From positions 18,925,334-18,989,333 of the forward strand of contig NC_063271.1 of the NCBI RefSeq assembly GCF_910591885.1: DNA of 64,000 nucleotides, in the 5' to 3' direction. A program made the translations under genes and the position numbers. Shown piece by piece: positions 52,901-64,000 of this stretch. Source of the DNA: Bombus terrestris. Taxonomy: Eukaryota; Arthropoda; Insecta; Hymenoptera; Apidae. The stretch's first letter is position 1. Each line of letters begins with the position of its first letter. Below the pieces are notes generated by a model. The model did no database searches. It saw nothing but the letters and a program-made list of their open reading frames with translations, and was not told the origin of the DNA.

Positions 52901-55475
52901 TATTCGTTGAGCAAATAAGACTATGCATGTACTTTTCGGTGTTGATGAAGAAACTCGTTGGTAATGCAGTTAATGCATTGTCTTGCAGCGTCAAGTGAAC
53001 GATGTTTAGTGGTTTCCTTGGTGGTGGAAGGGCTTGTAGTCTATTGTGAGGTAAGTGGAGGACTTCCAATCTTGACGGCTGCGTTAGCAGTCTGTCTGGG
53101 AGGGCTGTTAAAGCGTTGTGAGACGCAAAAAGAGCGCGCAATAAGGGTAGATCTGGTATCCATTCCGGAAGTGCATCTAAATTGTTGCTAAAATAAAATA
53201 CTAGAATGTATTTTTGTAACATCGTTATACAGAATACTTTATGTAATTATAACTATGTATATTTAAATATATTTATTCTGATCATAATAATTTTAACCCA
53301 ATAGGTATAACAATATATTGTACAATTTCATTAAAAGTAAAATTTTATATTTTCAAAGATAGTATTTTATTATTATTCTTATTTCATTTTTACTTACTAG
53401 GAAACGTCTAGATGCTCAAGATTCACAGGTACGGGCTCGATAGTTAGCTTTTTTAATTCTGCAGGATAACAAATGATTTCCTCAAATAAAAATTATTTTC
53501 TGCGTTCATAATCCGTATGTGGTAAGAGAATAAAAAAGGTCTTACTGTTGTTTCCAGCAATAAGAGAAACGATATTTCTTCCGCAGACCGTCAGTTCTGT
53601 TAAAATATTTCGCGCGCAACGAACGCTCCTCAATTCTTGAAGAGCACTGATGTCCAATTTTTCAATGCTATTTTCACTGACGTCTAGATGCGTTAAATTC
53701 TTGATTAAAAAGGAAATAGAAATGGTAACGCTCATTAATCATTATGGCTAAGACTTTTACGTATATCGTAATTACATATTTATCATTATGAGGATACCTA
53801 CTCCGTAATTTCCAAGTATAATGTTTCCTTTGAGTTGATTATTTCGTAGATTGACTTTATACAAATTATTCTGATTATGCTTTTCATCCTTGGAATCTTT
53901 GCTGTGGTCTGCCTTCGATAAAACGTCCTAAAAATATTCAATAAAAATTTAATGTAACTTGATTAAATATATTTAAATAATTTATATTTTTAAATAATTT
54001 AATTTTTTGTTTAAGTATACCATTTATTTTATTAAAACATAAATATTTATATTAAAAATATTAATTATAGGTACTACATGTGAAAATAATAAAGAGTATT
54101 AAATATTAAAGAAAGCGATAAATATTGTGTTTAAATAAAATTGAAAAACATTTTATGAATTATAAGTATGTGGTTTAATTTTGTACGTATATCGCAATTT
54201 AATATAATCATATCATAATATACAATTGCACTAGTATGGGGTGACATATTGTGCATGATTTATGATCAATGATCCTGAATATGCACTGGTACCTTAGTTG
54301 GCCGCTAGGTGGCTACCTAATTGATCGTGTTTCTCAAAGGTAAAATGTATTGAGATATGCACATAAAGGTAACCGAAATCGTGTTTCACCATTCTGGTTT
54401 CCCTTCAATGACGTATAAATCTTTCGCCTTTTACTAAAGATTTCCGTGGAGGGGAACAATTGATGAAGTCTATAGATAAAATTTTTGTACGACCTAGCGC
54501 AAGCGAGGTCATAATTATAATTAAAACATAATAATCATTTCTGAGCTTTTATACATATATATATTATATAATATATATGATATGTAATAGCAAATATTGA
54601 AACCAGGGGAGGTGGTTTAGTAATGAAGAGATTTTAATCGATAGCTCAATCGTAGAATACATTTTAGCGAACCATTGTAGAAATCTTTTAGTACTTTCCT
54701 TACTTTACTCGCATTACGGAAACTTGTCATCACTCATCGCGTGAGTTTGAAAATTCTTTAAAAAGTAATACTTATATATATATATACTACCTATTAAAAT
54801 CAATCGACAATAATTTTTGTTATAGATATTTGTGCGGATATATTAGAGGTCTTTAGGATATTTAGGTCACAATGTTACTTGCCCATGAAGGAAGTCAAAG
54901 TCTATATCTTAGATTTTTATAAAATATGAAAAAATCATCCATACAAATTATTTCACGAAATGAATAATTCTATGAGAACACGTGACTTTAAAATCATTCT
55001 TAAGTTTCTCTATGAACTTTCCAAATCATTCTTAAGCTGCTCTATAAACTTTCCAAATCATTCAATAGTTTTTATTTAATGAAATATAAAACTTCTTTAG
55101 TAACTCAGGAATCCTACCGATTAGATTTCTAGAGCACATGTTTAGCACATCATTCTTTCCTCTGTAATTAATAAATCGGAATAATTGCAGGATTCATTAG
55201 TCTGGAATTACATCTATTGCAAGAAATGTTGCCTCATTGTTCCGTGGCTGTTCAGAGTAACGGTGTCTTCGCGTGAATTTTAAATTACAATATCCTTTAA
55301 TAATTTCGTAAAATGTATTCGACATACCGTTAGCGCGAGAGCTCGCATGTTGAAAAAAGACGGCAAACTGCTGAGGCAATTTCCAGCCAAGGAAACGTTT
55401 CTCAAGTTCTTCAGCTCCACGAGCTCGTGCGGCAGCTCTCTGATCCCATTACGATCCAAAATCAACTCTTTCAGG
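49927..55475 (-). CDS. Phlpp: PH domain leucine-rich repeat protein phosphatase (PHLPP), 5' end not found
   Basis: Eleven exons: 55328-55475, 53802-53927, 53546-53699, 53398-53458, 53187-52933, 52657-52866, 52402-52564, 52030-52313, 50903-51742, 50460-50700 and 49927-50385. They encode about 980 residues in one continuous frame. The first recognisable exon starts two bases into a codon, so at least one upstream exon exists. Exons 1-8 form a leucine-rich-repeat array (LILDRNGIRELP, LTHLDVSEN, LEHLDVSYNN, LVLSGNRLQYLP, VLDLAHNQLD). QFLDISCN and SQRPISLVDVSG lead into a PP2C-type phosphatase domain with LFGIFDGG, TSGDAKAVLCR and GAEDNLSIVVVRL. The tail is basic and serine-rich and ends in TEL, a class I PDZ-ligand form like that of vertebrate PHLPP. 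The family dephosphorylates hydrophobic-motif sites of Akt and PKC. The PH-like N-terminal region was not located. Confidence 0.95.
54302..54315 (+). promoter_or_regulatory. CTCF-like motif in a Phlpp intron
   Basis: CCGCTAGGTGGCTA matches the 12-base core of the CTCF consensus at 11 positions. It lies in the 1.4-kb intron between the first two recognised Phlpp exons. A single match of this quality can arise by chance. Confidence 0.3.
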
Positions 55476-57424
55476 CTGCGGAAAATTATTTGCAAAGATT
55501 ACCTCGATTATCATATCAACAGAATTGGATAAGATTTACAGAAAGAATATTTCAAATATTGGCGTATTATATTAAAAAAATAATTGCCTCTTATGTTTGC
55601 ACTTTGTAATATTTAAATCCACGAATTATTACTGTTTAAATACGTTGATGTTGAAACCGTTTTTAAATAGTCGATATTGAACAATTTCATGTCTTTTTGT
55701 CACGAAATGTTAAACCAAAATTTTATTTTTATCGCCATAATCAGAACAATCGATTAACAGAGATGAATATTTCTTTTTCATTGACACATTGAGTGGCATT
55801 TCCGGTTTCCAGTTTTATTGGACTAAATCGAGATAAATTAACATTGCAGCGATTCGATGTCAATGCACGTTGCACCCTCGCTGTACGGACAAACGAATCG
55901 GTGAACCTAAACGAACGGGCCGCCCACAGGATGTGCACTTGAGTAGAAAGTTTCAAATTATGGTGAAAACCTTCCTGGCAGTAAGCATCTGTGTCATCGG
56001 ATAGACTTTCAGTTTTTAAAGTAAAATCGAAATCGTTGCCGTGTTAACCGATACAGTCGAAACTAGAAATCGGATGTAATTGGTTAATTAATTAATTTAC
56101 AAAATTAATTGATGCTACGCGTCGAAAGTTGCGCCGTATTTTGTAAGTGAACGTAGTTGTACGAAAATATATTTAGAAAAGAATATTTTCCACTTTCGTT
56201 CTCTTTGTTCTTTCGGAGAATAATATTAGTATTAATAAATAGTATTAGTAAATTAATTATTAGTTTGAAAAAATGTTCTGTAAAGAAAGTGGAAAAAGTT
56301 GATCGCTTTCAGAAATATCTATTCTCTTTTTTAACTATTATGTATGTTGTTCCTTTCTTGATAATTTTTTGAGATTGAGGAACAGAAAAGAATATGGGAA
56401 AATTTAAATTATAGTTTTATTTGGATTTTAATCGCAATTTTATTTTATCCTTTTATTCTATCAAGTCACCATATTAAATCCTCTTTATATCCTCTTATCC
56501 ACTTCTCGAGCACGCACTTATTTCTAGAGCACGCGATCACTTCTCACCTGCTTTGTCATTTCGTATATTTCGCCTGATGCTTAAAAAGAGTGGACGTCCT
56601 TAAAATTCTAGAGTATCCTTTCAAACATTCTATAATGGATAGCTGAAACATTATATTCTTCTAGAAATTTCTTTTACGTTTTCTGATTCTTCATTATGTA
56701 TTATCGTGTCTTCTCAACCTCTTAGAATGAGGTCCATTTATTTCCATGAAGAATTTCCTCAAAGCAACGAATCAATATGTTTGTTGAGTACTCACGGATT
56801 GCGCAATAATATACGATTTAATCTGCTGCAACTCTGAAATTAAATTCTTCAGTGTCACTGATATTTCATTTATTTAATGTTCTCTTGAAGCACTTAAAGG
56901 GTCACTATTATATGCAAATCTAGCAAATTGCATTCAATATGCTGTGTACTTTAGCAGTTTTTCAGAACATAAAATCCATGCAATTTTTGTCAAAGCTCAT
57001 TAAACACTATCAGCTTATTCAATTACATGTACTGTTACACGTAGTTCGACTAATTGTGAGTATACAGTAAGTTGTACATTTAGATTTGATCCATTCTGTA
57101 CCATTTCCTTTGGATTAATGCTAAAGCAGTTTGATCCTCTGCTGCTTTTCCGAACATTCTTATGATTCATACTTCATTGATCATACTTAGAGATCATGAA
57201 CTCGATACTCTTTTCACTTGTTTTACGATGTTCTACAATTTCTTCAACATAATACAGCTGCTCTCGAAGAATGTCTCAAAGCATATTCCAAGCAATCTTC
57301 CAATAGAATTCTTCAAATCCTTTAAGATTTTTCTTAAAAATGTATATCGTGGAAATTTTGGAAATTGGAGATTTCAAAGTGTCCAATATCACCAGAATCA
57401 TCCAAAATCATTCACGATTAATTA
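55476..57424. other. Probable Phlpp intron, no exon recognised
   Basis: The missing 5' part of Phlpp must lie above 55475 on the minus strand. I found no leucine-rich-repeat-like segment with proper splice sites here. The frame at 55741-55956 has no support. The rest is AT-rich. Confidence 0.4.
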
Positions 57425-57740
57425 TTATAATACCCTTTTGCTTGTTCCAAAATACCATGTAATGATATCTACTAATTTCTTCAAAATAATAACTGACAGA
57501 GCCTTAAATATCTCGAACAATTCTTCAACGAAATTCTTCAACGGAGTTGTAGCATGTAAGTTGCTCAATATTCTCCCAATAAAACCACCGCACAGCACTT
57601 CCTCCAACGTAGTACCACTCTCTCGTAGAGTATTTCGAACATCCGTTGCAGCTTCACACTCGAACGCCCTTCTGCTAAATAGTTGAACAGTTTCTTCCAC
57701 GCAGTCTCTGCAAATGTCACTCGGCAAGCTGTCAGTAGTT
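57425..57740 (-). pseudogene. ZAD-like fragment, possible decayed or nested gene
   Basis: A minus-strand frame of about 100 codons starts after an acceptor-like TGACAG and begins LPSDICRDCVEETVQLF, then FECEAATDVRNTLRE. The LP-x2-IC-x2-C, F and later Cys pattern matches the second half of a ZAD, the insect zinc-finger-associated dimerisation domain. No first half of a ZAD and no C2H2 fingers were found nearby. The rest of the frame is not recognised. A similar, broken segment (IGRLLGICFETFFES-like) lies further downstream on the same strand, near 57230-57310. It may be a relic, an isolated exon or coincidence. Confidence 0.3.
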
Positions 57741-60700
57741 TAGGATACGATAGGTTTGCGAAGTTACAAGCTGGTGCACGCTCGCGCGAGTTCTTCGGGG
57801 TACTAAGAAGTCCGTGGCTAGTCGAAGCGTATCCAAGTTAGATCCTGTGTCGAGGAAGAAAGAGGGAGGAGACCAAGGATGGCTTGGCTGACCACTCTGA
57901 CGTAACAGAAAGGAGATATTAGCTTTTGTTAGTGGTGTAAGCTGGTTTATGTTGATTCCTTGTATTCTAGCCTGACTGTACCAACAGCCAACGATTGGTC
58001 GATGGTTAACGGGGTTGCAAGGAAGTGTATACGTTGTCGGTCTGTTTACGTTATACAGAAGTTGGGAACTTCTTCGAGAACTTTGCTTTATTCACGATAA
58101 AATTGTTTCGTTTTTGAATAAATTTCGAAGGAAAGATACAGATCGTACAGCTTTATTGAGAACATTAAGCTTTAATAACGTAGTCCTAAGCTGTGGATAA
58201 AATTAATTCTAGTAATAATATTTAAAACTGATTAATAACGAATCGTGTATTTCGCTAAAATTAGGACCAGCTATAACCAATACGAATCTTCTATTTAATT
58301 TATATAGAAGGATTAACACAAATCAATCAAAATGTACGCTTTCTTAAGAGTGACTGTGTATATGCAAATTATGATCGTTAACATTTTGACAAGAGATATT
58401 CAATTAAATAAATAAAGGAACTAAATCTTTATCTTTGCTTATACATGGACTCGAGTAACGAGGGATGTGCGCTCTTTCTGATCGCACCGTCTGATCGGGA
58501 AGTAATTGCACGGTTCCACTGTTTGGCTGGCTGCATTGTTCCACGAGTGTGGCTCGTTCAGGGAAAAGAAATTCAGTGATAAGGAGCTTTTAAATTGCGC
58601 TTCTCGCGAAGGGCTCTTGTTCTCTTCGAGTTGAGAAACTTCAAGCCGTTACGTAGATTCTTCTTTAAGATCTTCTCGTTGCTACGGCCTCCCAGAGACC
58701 GCGTTGAATATTTTAAACGGCTCTTCCCTTCGGGGAAGCGAGCAGGTTGTTGGTCCTTTCGGTCACTTCTTTTTCTTTTGTCTCGTTTTCTTCTTTTGCC
58801 TACTTTTCTGACGATACGTGTAATACGTAATTGTATGTTTCTTAAAGTCTTGCGCTTCTTCACCATCACGGCAGCACAAACATTTATTAGCGGCAATTTT
58901 TATGAAATAGATGATCGTCGGAAAGGAAACGAAGATTAAACGACTTTTTCTAGATAATATAGGTGGGTATAACAGTTAAGAAAAGAAACATCTTGAGGAT
59001 ATAAGGAAGGGAAATTTCTAATAATAAAATTTTTCTTCCAGTATAGAAAGCACCAATATCCATTTCACAAAAAGAAAATGAATTGCATCGTTGCTATCCT
59101 GCTACACAATAAAACAACTAAGAGAAGCTACTTTTTAAAGATTTACTTATGCATGCAGTTTATAGGGGACTCGAGACTCTATTTAATATTTTAAATTATT
59201 CTTTTGTTTTAGTAAAAAAGGCTGAGAAAAAGCAGTTGGTCGTCTTTTTTATGATTGTATTTTCATATTTACTTAAATAGGCAAAATGTTTGTGTTGCTG
59301 TGTTCATCTAGGTGTTATATAGTTAAATGATATTTTTTAACTGTATAATGTAAACTGTATACTGTTATCGTATGAATAACGAGTTAATGTAATGGCAAGT
59401 AGCAAGAAAAAATATTTTCTAAGTTTTAGAAACCGTTAAACTCAAAATGAAAATCTCTCTTTATTTTCTTTTATGAATTATTTATGTAATTTAAAAAGTG
59501 CCTTATGATTTTCTTTTATAGAGTATAAAATGACAATTTTTTTTTTATAATTTATGATTACCATGGAATGAAGAACATAGCGGCACGCATTCATTTTACA
59601 TAATGCTTCATGTACAGTTTAAAATGCGGATAAGGAACCTGCTCTTTCACTTATAAATAATGAAAGAGTTCATTCACATTCCGTAAAAAGTATGTAACGT
59701 AATAACCAATTTAATTCTTGAATATCTCTAAGAGTGTGTTGTTAAAAAATTTGATTGTGCTAACTCTGATATTAGTTTGAAATTTAATTAAATTTAATCT
59801 TTTGTTGAAGTAGAACTATAAATTAATCTGTCAAATACCGTTCCAATTTCGGTTTGAATTTTGTATCAGATTGCTGCCATTTTCTATTGAGTTGTTGTAG
59901 TAACAAGCGATTAATAATTAGCGTTGTTAATTACGGTGAATGGAATGGTTCCTCGTGCTACTAACAAGAAATACCTAACACGGTTGGAAAATTTTTAAAA
60001 TTCACCTGAGCATAGAACTTCCTGAACATTGAGTGGGATGTAGTGAATAGTTATTATTTTTTATACTTTGAAAATAATAGCAGCAAGTAGACTGTTATTG
60101 ATTACAACGCAATATACTTCCTTAACAAAGAGTAGGAAAAACTAATTTACTATTAAATAACGTTGAATGTAATTTGAAGCAGACGTTTAAGCTTTCAACA
60201 AGTTTGATTGTTTTTAGGAAGATTGATTGATGTCGTTAATAAATTTATATATCATTTAAACGGAATAATTTGTTTAATATATTTGAACAGTTACATTATA
60301 TCCTTACGTATTATATGATTCATCCATACAATCTCGTTTACATAACTACATAAATAATTTCTCTATATTTCGTTCTCCTCTTCGTATCCTGCAGTAATTT
60401 AGCTAGAAATCATAGGATTACAAGAGGGAGGAAGTTAAAATGGCATAAATGCAAGGTCAGAAAGGGGAATCGCCATCACGATCTTTAATTAATAGCACGT
60501 GTACAGTACGAATATAAAATTCGAGTTTTGCAACGTACAATTATTATCTATAATTTACATTTATATAATTTGTCTTAATGAAAAATTCGACAGCCGTGTC
60601 AAAGTTTTATTTACAATAATTAATTTACAGTTTAAAATGTTCAAAGAAGATACATTAATTTTTCCTTCATTAATTTTCAATATTGCAGAATGATCTCTTC

Positions 60701-62348
60701 AAGGAGATTAAAACCGCGTTAACAAAAAAAAGGAAAAAAAAATTTTTCAATATTTTTGCGATTAACTCTCTGAATTCACCATCGCAATTGCTTCCCCATG
60801 CCACAAATTCGTCCCTCTCCCATATTCCATATCACATTTCAACTAACCCAGAAGCAAATACGGCCCTCCGTGGCCGCCAGCTGATTATTGGAAAGTTTCG
60901 CATTAATTCGCGGCACGGCTCTTCTTCCTTCGTTGTTTCTGCACCACTGCACACCGATGTACGACTTCTGGGCGTGTTGCCCAACTCCATCCCACCGACC
61001 AAGTTGGCTTTAGCTTTTGCCATTCTCTCTCGTGCAAATGCATTCTTATACGTGTTTCATTTTTTCTCTTTCTCTCTATCACAGTTGAACGACGTGTGTG
61101 TTTGGTAGAAGGCACGGGGATATGTGTTAGTGGGCTCGTGCTCACACCGTAGTTCCTCTTTCTGGCAAACGTTTGGCATCCTTGTTTCCGGCCAGTGGAA
61201 AGCACTTTTCGAGAAACTTTACGTAATCTCCGACTTAATTACACGTGCCCCTCGCGATCGGCTAGTCGGATGAGACGCTTCGCGCGATTTATTAACCCAC
61301 CTACGCGTCCCCGCGTTTATCTTTGCTTGGCACGAACGAGATTTGGCGCGAATTTTGCGTGTAAAGAACGGCACGTGGAATGATATTCGATTCAACCGTG
61401 TGTAATTGCCAATTGATGAGCTGTTATGCCAGTGCATACTAAATATATTTACGATATTTATACTATCAACCGTAATGTGTCGTCAGAAATTGCTAAAAGT
61501 GATATCATATACAGTAAACAGTAAAATGTATTATTGCCTTTTCACGAGCAATTTACTTTCATAGTCTGCTAATTCCACAAATAAATAGTACGTGATTCTT
61601 CCGATTATTAATTCAACGTTAAATTATATATTTTAGACAGATGCAAGTACCGTTACTGCAAATCGATTAAAGTGTAAATCCGGAGGCGGATAATTATACC
61701 GCTACCCTGAATTTCAATCTTGTAAAATTTAGCACACGAAAGGCGAGTAAGCGTAAACCTACGTACCATTTTACAGAATACAATGCAACATTTCGCAAGT
61801 TTCAATCGTAGGTACGTTAATGTAATGTTTTTGTTAAATCGTTTCGCTTTGAACTATGTAAATATGAAATATGGAATTATACAAATTATTTCTCCACAAT
61901 CAAAAATTTGATTCAGACTGTAAGGAATCACCGTGACCTTATCCATGTAAACGTAGCGATTTGCGATTTTACGTGTCTGTAATAGCCTTGCGTAACAAAC
62001 TTAACTAGCAAAGTTTCAATTTCTAAATGCAACCTTCTGCTACACGCGACTTTCGTAACTAAAACAACGCCGTGTAGACAAGTTCGTGCATGTTACACGT
62101 GCAATTTAACGTGTGTTTTTGTCTCTTAGGAATTATACACGATATAAATTAATAGGACTGTCGAATAATTAGACTAGAATAACAAGAAGGATCGTATCTT
62201 TAGCTTATAATGCAAAATTATAGTTCTTCTTCTTCTTGGAACTGAGTCTAGATTTTCTTTTCCCGACAAGTGTTTTTCTCTTCAACTTTCAACAAACATG
62301 AATACATGGACGTGAAAATGGAAAATTAAATTTTAATGCAGTATAATG
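57741..62348. other. Non-coding DNA upstream of, or within, Phlpp
   Basis: No coding exon is supported. Three blocks are less AT-rich than the rest: about 57770-57920, 58440-58820 and 60740-61400. Any of them could hold the Phlpp promoter and leader exons. Open frames there (58573-58939 and 60683-61205, on both strands) overlap each other in several frames and show no domain, which fits GC-richer non-coding DNA. Confidence 0.45.
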
Positions 62349-62349
62349 T

Positions 62350-62580
62350 ACATAGTACAAGGTCTAACACACTGCCCCGTGGAAGTCCAGCAACGATATT
62401 GTAAACATCTGAGATGGAGTTCTGATTTTTGACGAAGAATGATCAGTCCTCGAGGCATGATTTTACGAGATTATGCTAGGATGTTGGAAATTTTTGCTTG
62501 ATTTTGTATAACAGGCCTTCGTACCATACTTTATTATCAAATGCTTTTTCAATGTCTAGAAAAAGCTGTCACATGCTTCT
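62350..62580 (-). mobile_element. Decayed jockey-type reverse transcriptase fragment
   Basis: On the minus strand the frame reads FLDIEKAFDNKVW, then YEGLLYKIK, and ends with AGLPRGSVL. These are blocks of the non-LTR (jockey-like) reverse-transcriptase palm, the last being the usual AGVPQGSVLGP region in altered form. At least two in-frame stop codons lie between them and no element ends were seen, so it is an old fragment. Confidence 0.8.
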
Positions 62581-64000
62581 TTCTAAAATCGAATTAGTAC
62601 GATGGAATTAAATTATCGAATGTTCTTACTGGACAAATTGTAAAGTTTCTCGAAGTTGAAGAAAAAAAAGAAGAACTAAAGTAATAAAGTCATAACGTAG
62701 TAAAACAAAAAAGGAAAAAAAATTCTTAAGAATTAATAAATTAAGGTCAATTAGATACTGTAATTAATAATAAAAAAAGTAGTTCAATTTCTGTGGTCTT
62801 TGTTAGAAATTTCTATATTTCACTGGAACTAACGAGGTTTGAAGCGCAGATCGTGATATCGGTTTCTATTCGATTCCAGCTTTAATTATCCATGGGGTTA
62901 GGCAATTTATCTTAATTAGCACACCGTCGACTAGGTAAGGGCTTTCCGGATGCAAGGAAATCAACAAATATATATATATGTATACATATACCCGACACGG
63001 CGATTCGTTCGATTAATTAACGAATAATTTTCTGTTATCATGGCGCGGAAGCTGCGTTGATTTATCGACAGATCTTTGACACGATAAACTTCGATCGTCT
63101 CTGGAAATTGAACAACTCGCGTACATATCCAACGAATTATCGTATCTCGCTATGAATTTCCAGAATGGATCACTATGAATTTACAGTTTCCATCGTTTAA
63201 ATGTTTACGCTAATAATCGCACATGCACATCACGTTATCTATTCCTGTTCGATGATAGAAAGATGTTTAGAATTAAAACTGTTTAAATATTTTAAGACTT
63301 TGAAAATTAACATTTCTGTGTATCAATGAACATTTTCATTTATTCGAAAACAAAAAATTTTTCAATATAGTTTTGTCGAGGCTAGAACAACGATCTAGCG
63401 TTGATTTATTTTTCCTTCTTTTTCTCCTTTTCGATGAAAGCTGACGAAGATGAAGTTTTTAAACGAATCCAAACACTACGGATATCGTCGTAAGCATCTT
63501 TCACTTAAGTCTTGAGATATGAAAAAGGTCATTAAAGCGTCAAATTCTTGGTGTGATTTTCGCTAATTGCTATAAGATTAAATGATCTTTCATATTCCTG
63601 ATAAAAAATGGAAGATTTTTCTTGAACTTAGAATTTACAATTCTCTTCTTTTTTGTAAGATATTCTTCGGGTAAAATTTTACGTTTGATAAGTGACTCTT
63701 CAATCACGGCTGATATGAAAAGGAGACGTCACAGACATCTTAAAATTACGATTCTTTTGTACGATTGAAAACATTTCTTTCCAGAAACGTTCTCTCCGTT
63801 GAATATCCTTCAATGCCCCAGCCATGCTATTCCACGTCAAATCGTGATTCGAGAAACCTCATATTTCTTAGTTTCTTTCACGCTGTTCAGCATTTATTGA
63901 TAGATCCGATATATATCGGTTCCATGAGAAATCAATTTTACCAATTCCAACGATTTTTAGAATATTACACAGTAATCCCTTAAAACCGTGGAAATGTTTT
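62581..64000. other. Non-coding DNA to the window edge
   Basis: AT-rich, with a short AT/GTATAC microsatellite near 62968-62990. The open frame at 63765-63983 has no recognisable feature. Nothing else is seen. Confidence 0.5.

Noticed and set aside
57162..57686. 174-codon plus-strand frame
   Set aside because: Opposite to the ZAD-like minus frame, with no domain, splice context or typical coding composition; probably a shadow or chance frame.
58573..58939. Overlapping frames of about 110 codons on both strands
   Set aside because: Arg/Lys/Phe-rich composition from a GC-richer, purine-biased block; no domain and no splice-site support.
60683..61437. Several short frames on both strands
   Set aside because: They overlap in conflicting frames, lack domains, and fit a GC-richer promoter or leader region better than coding DNA.
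1..64000. CRISPR arrays, tRNA, rRNA, operons or bacterial elements
   Set aside because: No evenly spaced direct repeats with unique spacers, no tRNA-like TTCGA arm with a matching acceptor stem, and intron-rich animal genes throughout.

Overview
This is AT-rich, intron-dense animal nuclear DNA. The genes have many short exons split by small GT-AG introns, and the proteins are insect-like members of animal-only families. The mobile-element remnants (a LINE with a CCHC C-terminal finger, a mariner deletion product, a decayed jockey-type reverse transcriptase) resemble those of bees, ants and wasps. I infer Hymenoptera, probably a bee; the species cannot be read from the sequence alone.

Layout: 1-4.8 kb holds no recognisable gene. 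5.3-6.5 kb (+) carries a Bcl-2/BOK-like gene with BH3, BH1, BH2 and a C-terminal membrane anchor. It converges on IFT80 (6.77-10.27 kb, -, 16 exons), with 247 bp between the stop codons. 10.3-13.4 kb is probably largely Megf8 3' UTR. Megf8 (13.41-24.60 kb, -, 23 exons, about 3,030 residues) is a giant CUB/EGF/kelch/PSI receptor-like protein. 24.6-28.6 kb is non-coding. GPCPD1 (28.63-35.82 kb, -) is a CBM20 plus glycerophosphodiesterase protein with a LINE inserted in one intron. 37.6-49.9 kb is a gene desert with a mariner remnant and a structured repeat island at 46.5-48.0 kb. The 3' eleven exons of Phlpp (49.93-55.48 kb, -), an LRR plus PP2C phosphatase, follow. Its 5' end was not found; 55.5-64 kb is non-coding except for a possible ZAD-like open frame and a jockey-type remnant.

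I built exon models by matching splice sites to reading phase. Each complete gene model closes in frame: IFT80 790 aa, Megf8 3,030 aa, GPCPD1 840 aa, Bcl-2-like 283 aa. The genes share no single pathway. IFT80 and MEGF8 are both linked to cilia and Hedgehog signalling in animals, which makes their adjacency noteworthy but not evidence of shared regulation. Points for a second look are a GC-AG intron in IFT80, possible cassette and alternative first exons in GPCPD1, a LINE insertion 35 bp from a splice acceptor, a charged insert in the Megf8 kelch region, and the repeat island.
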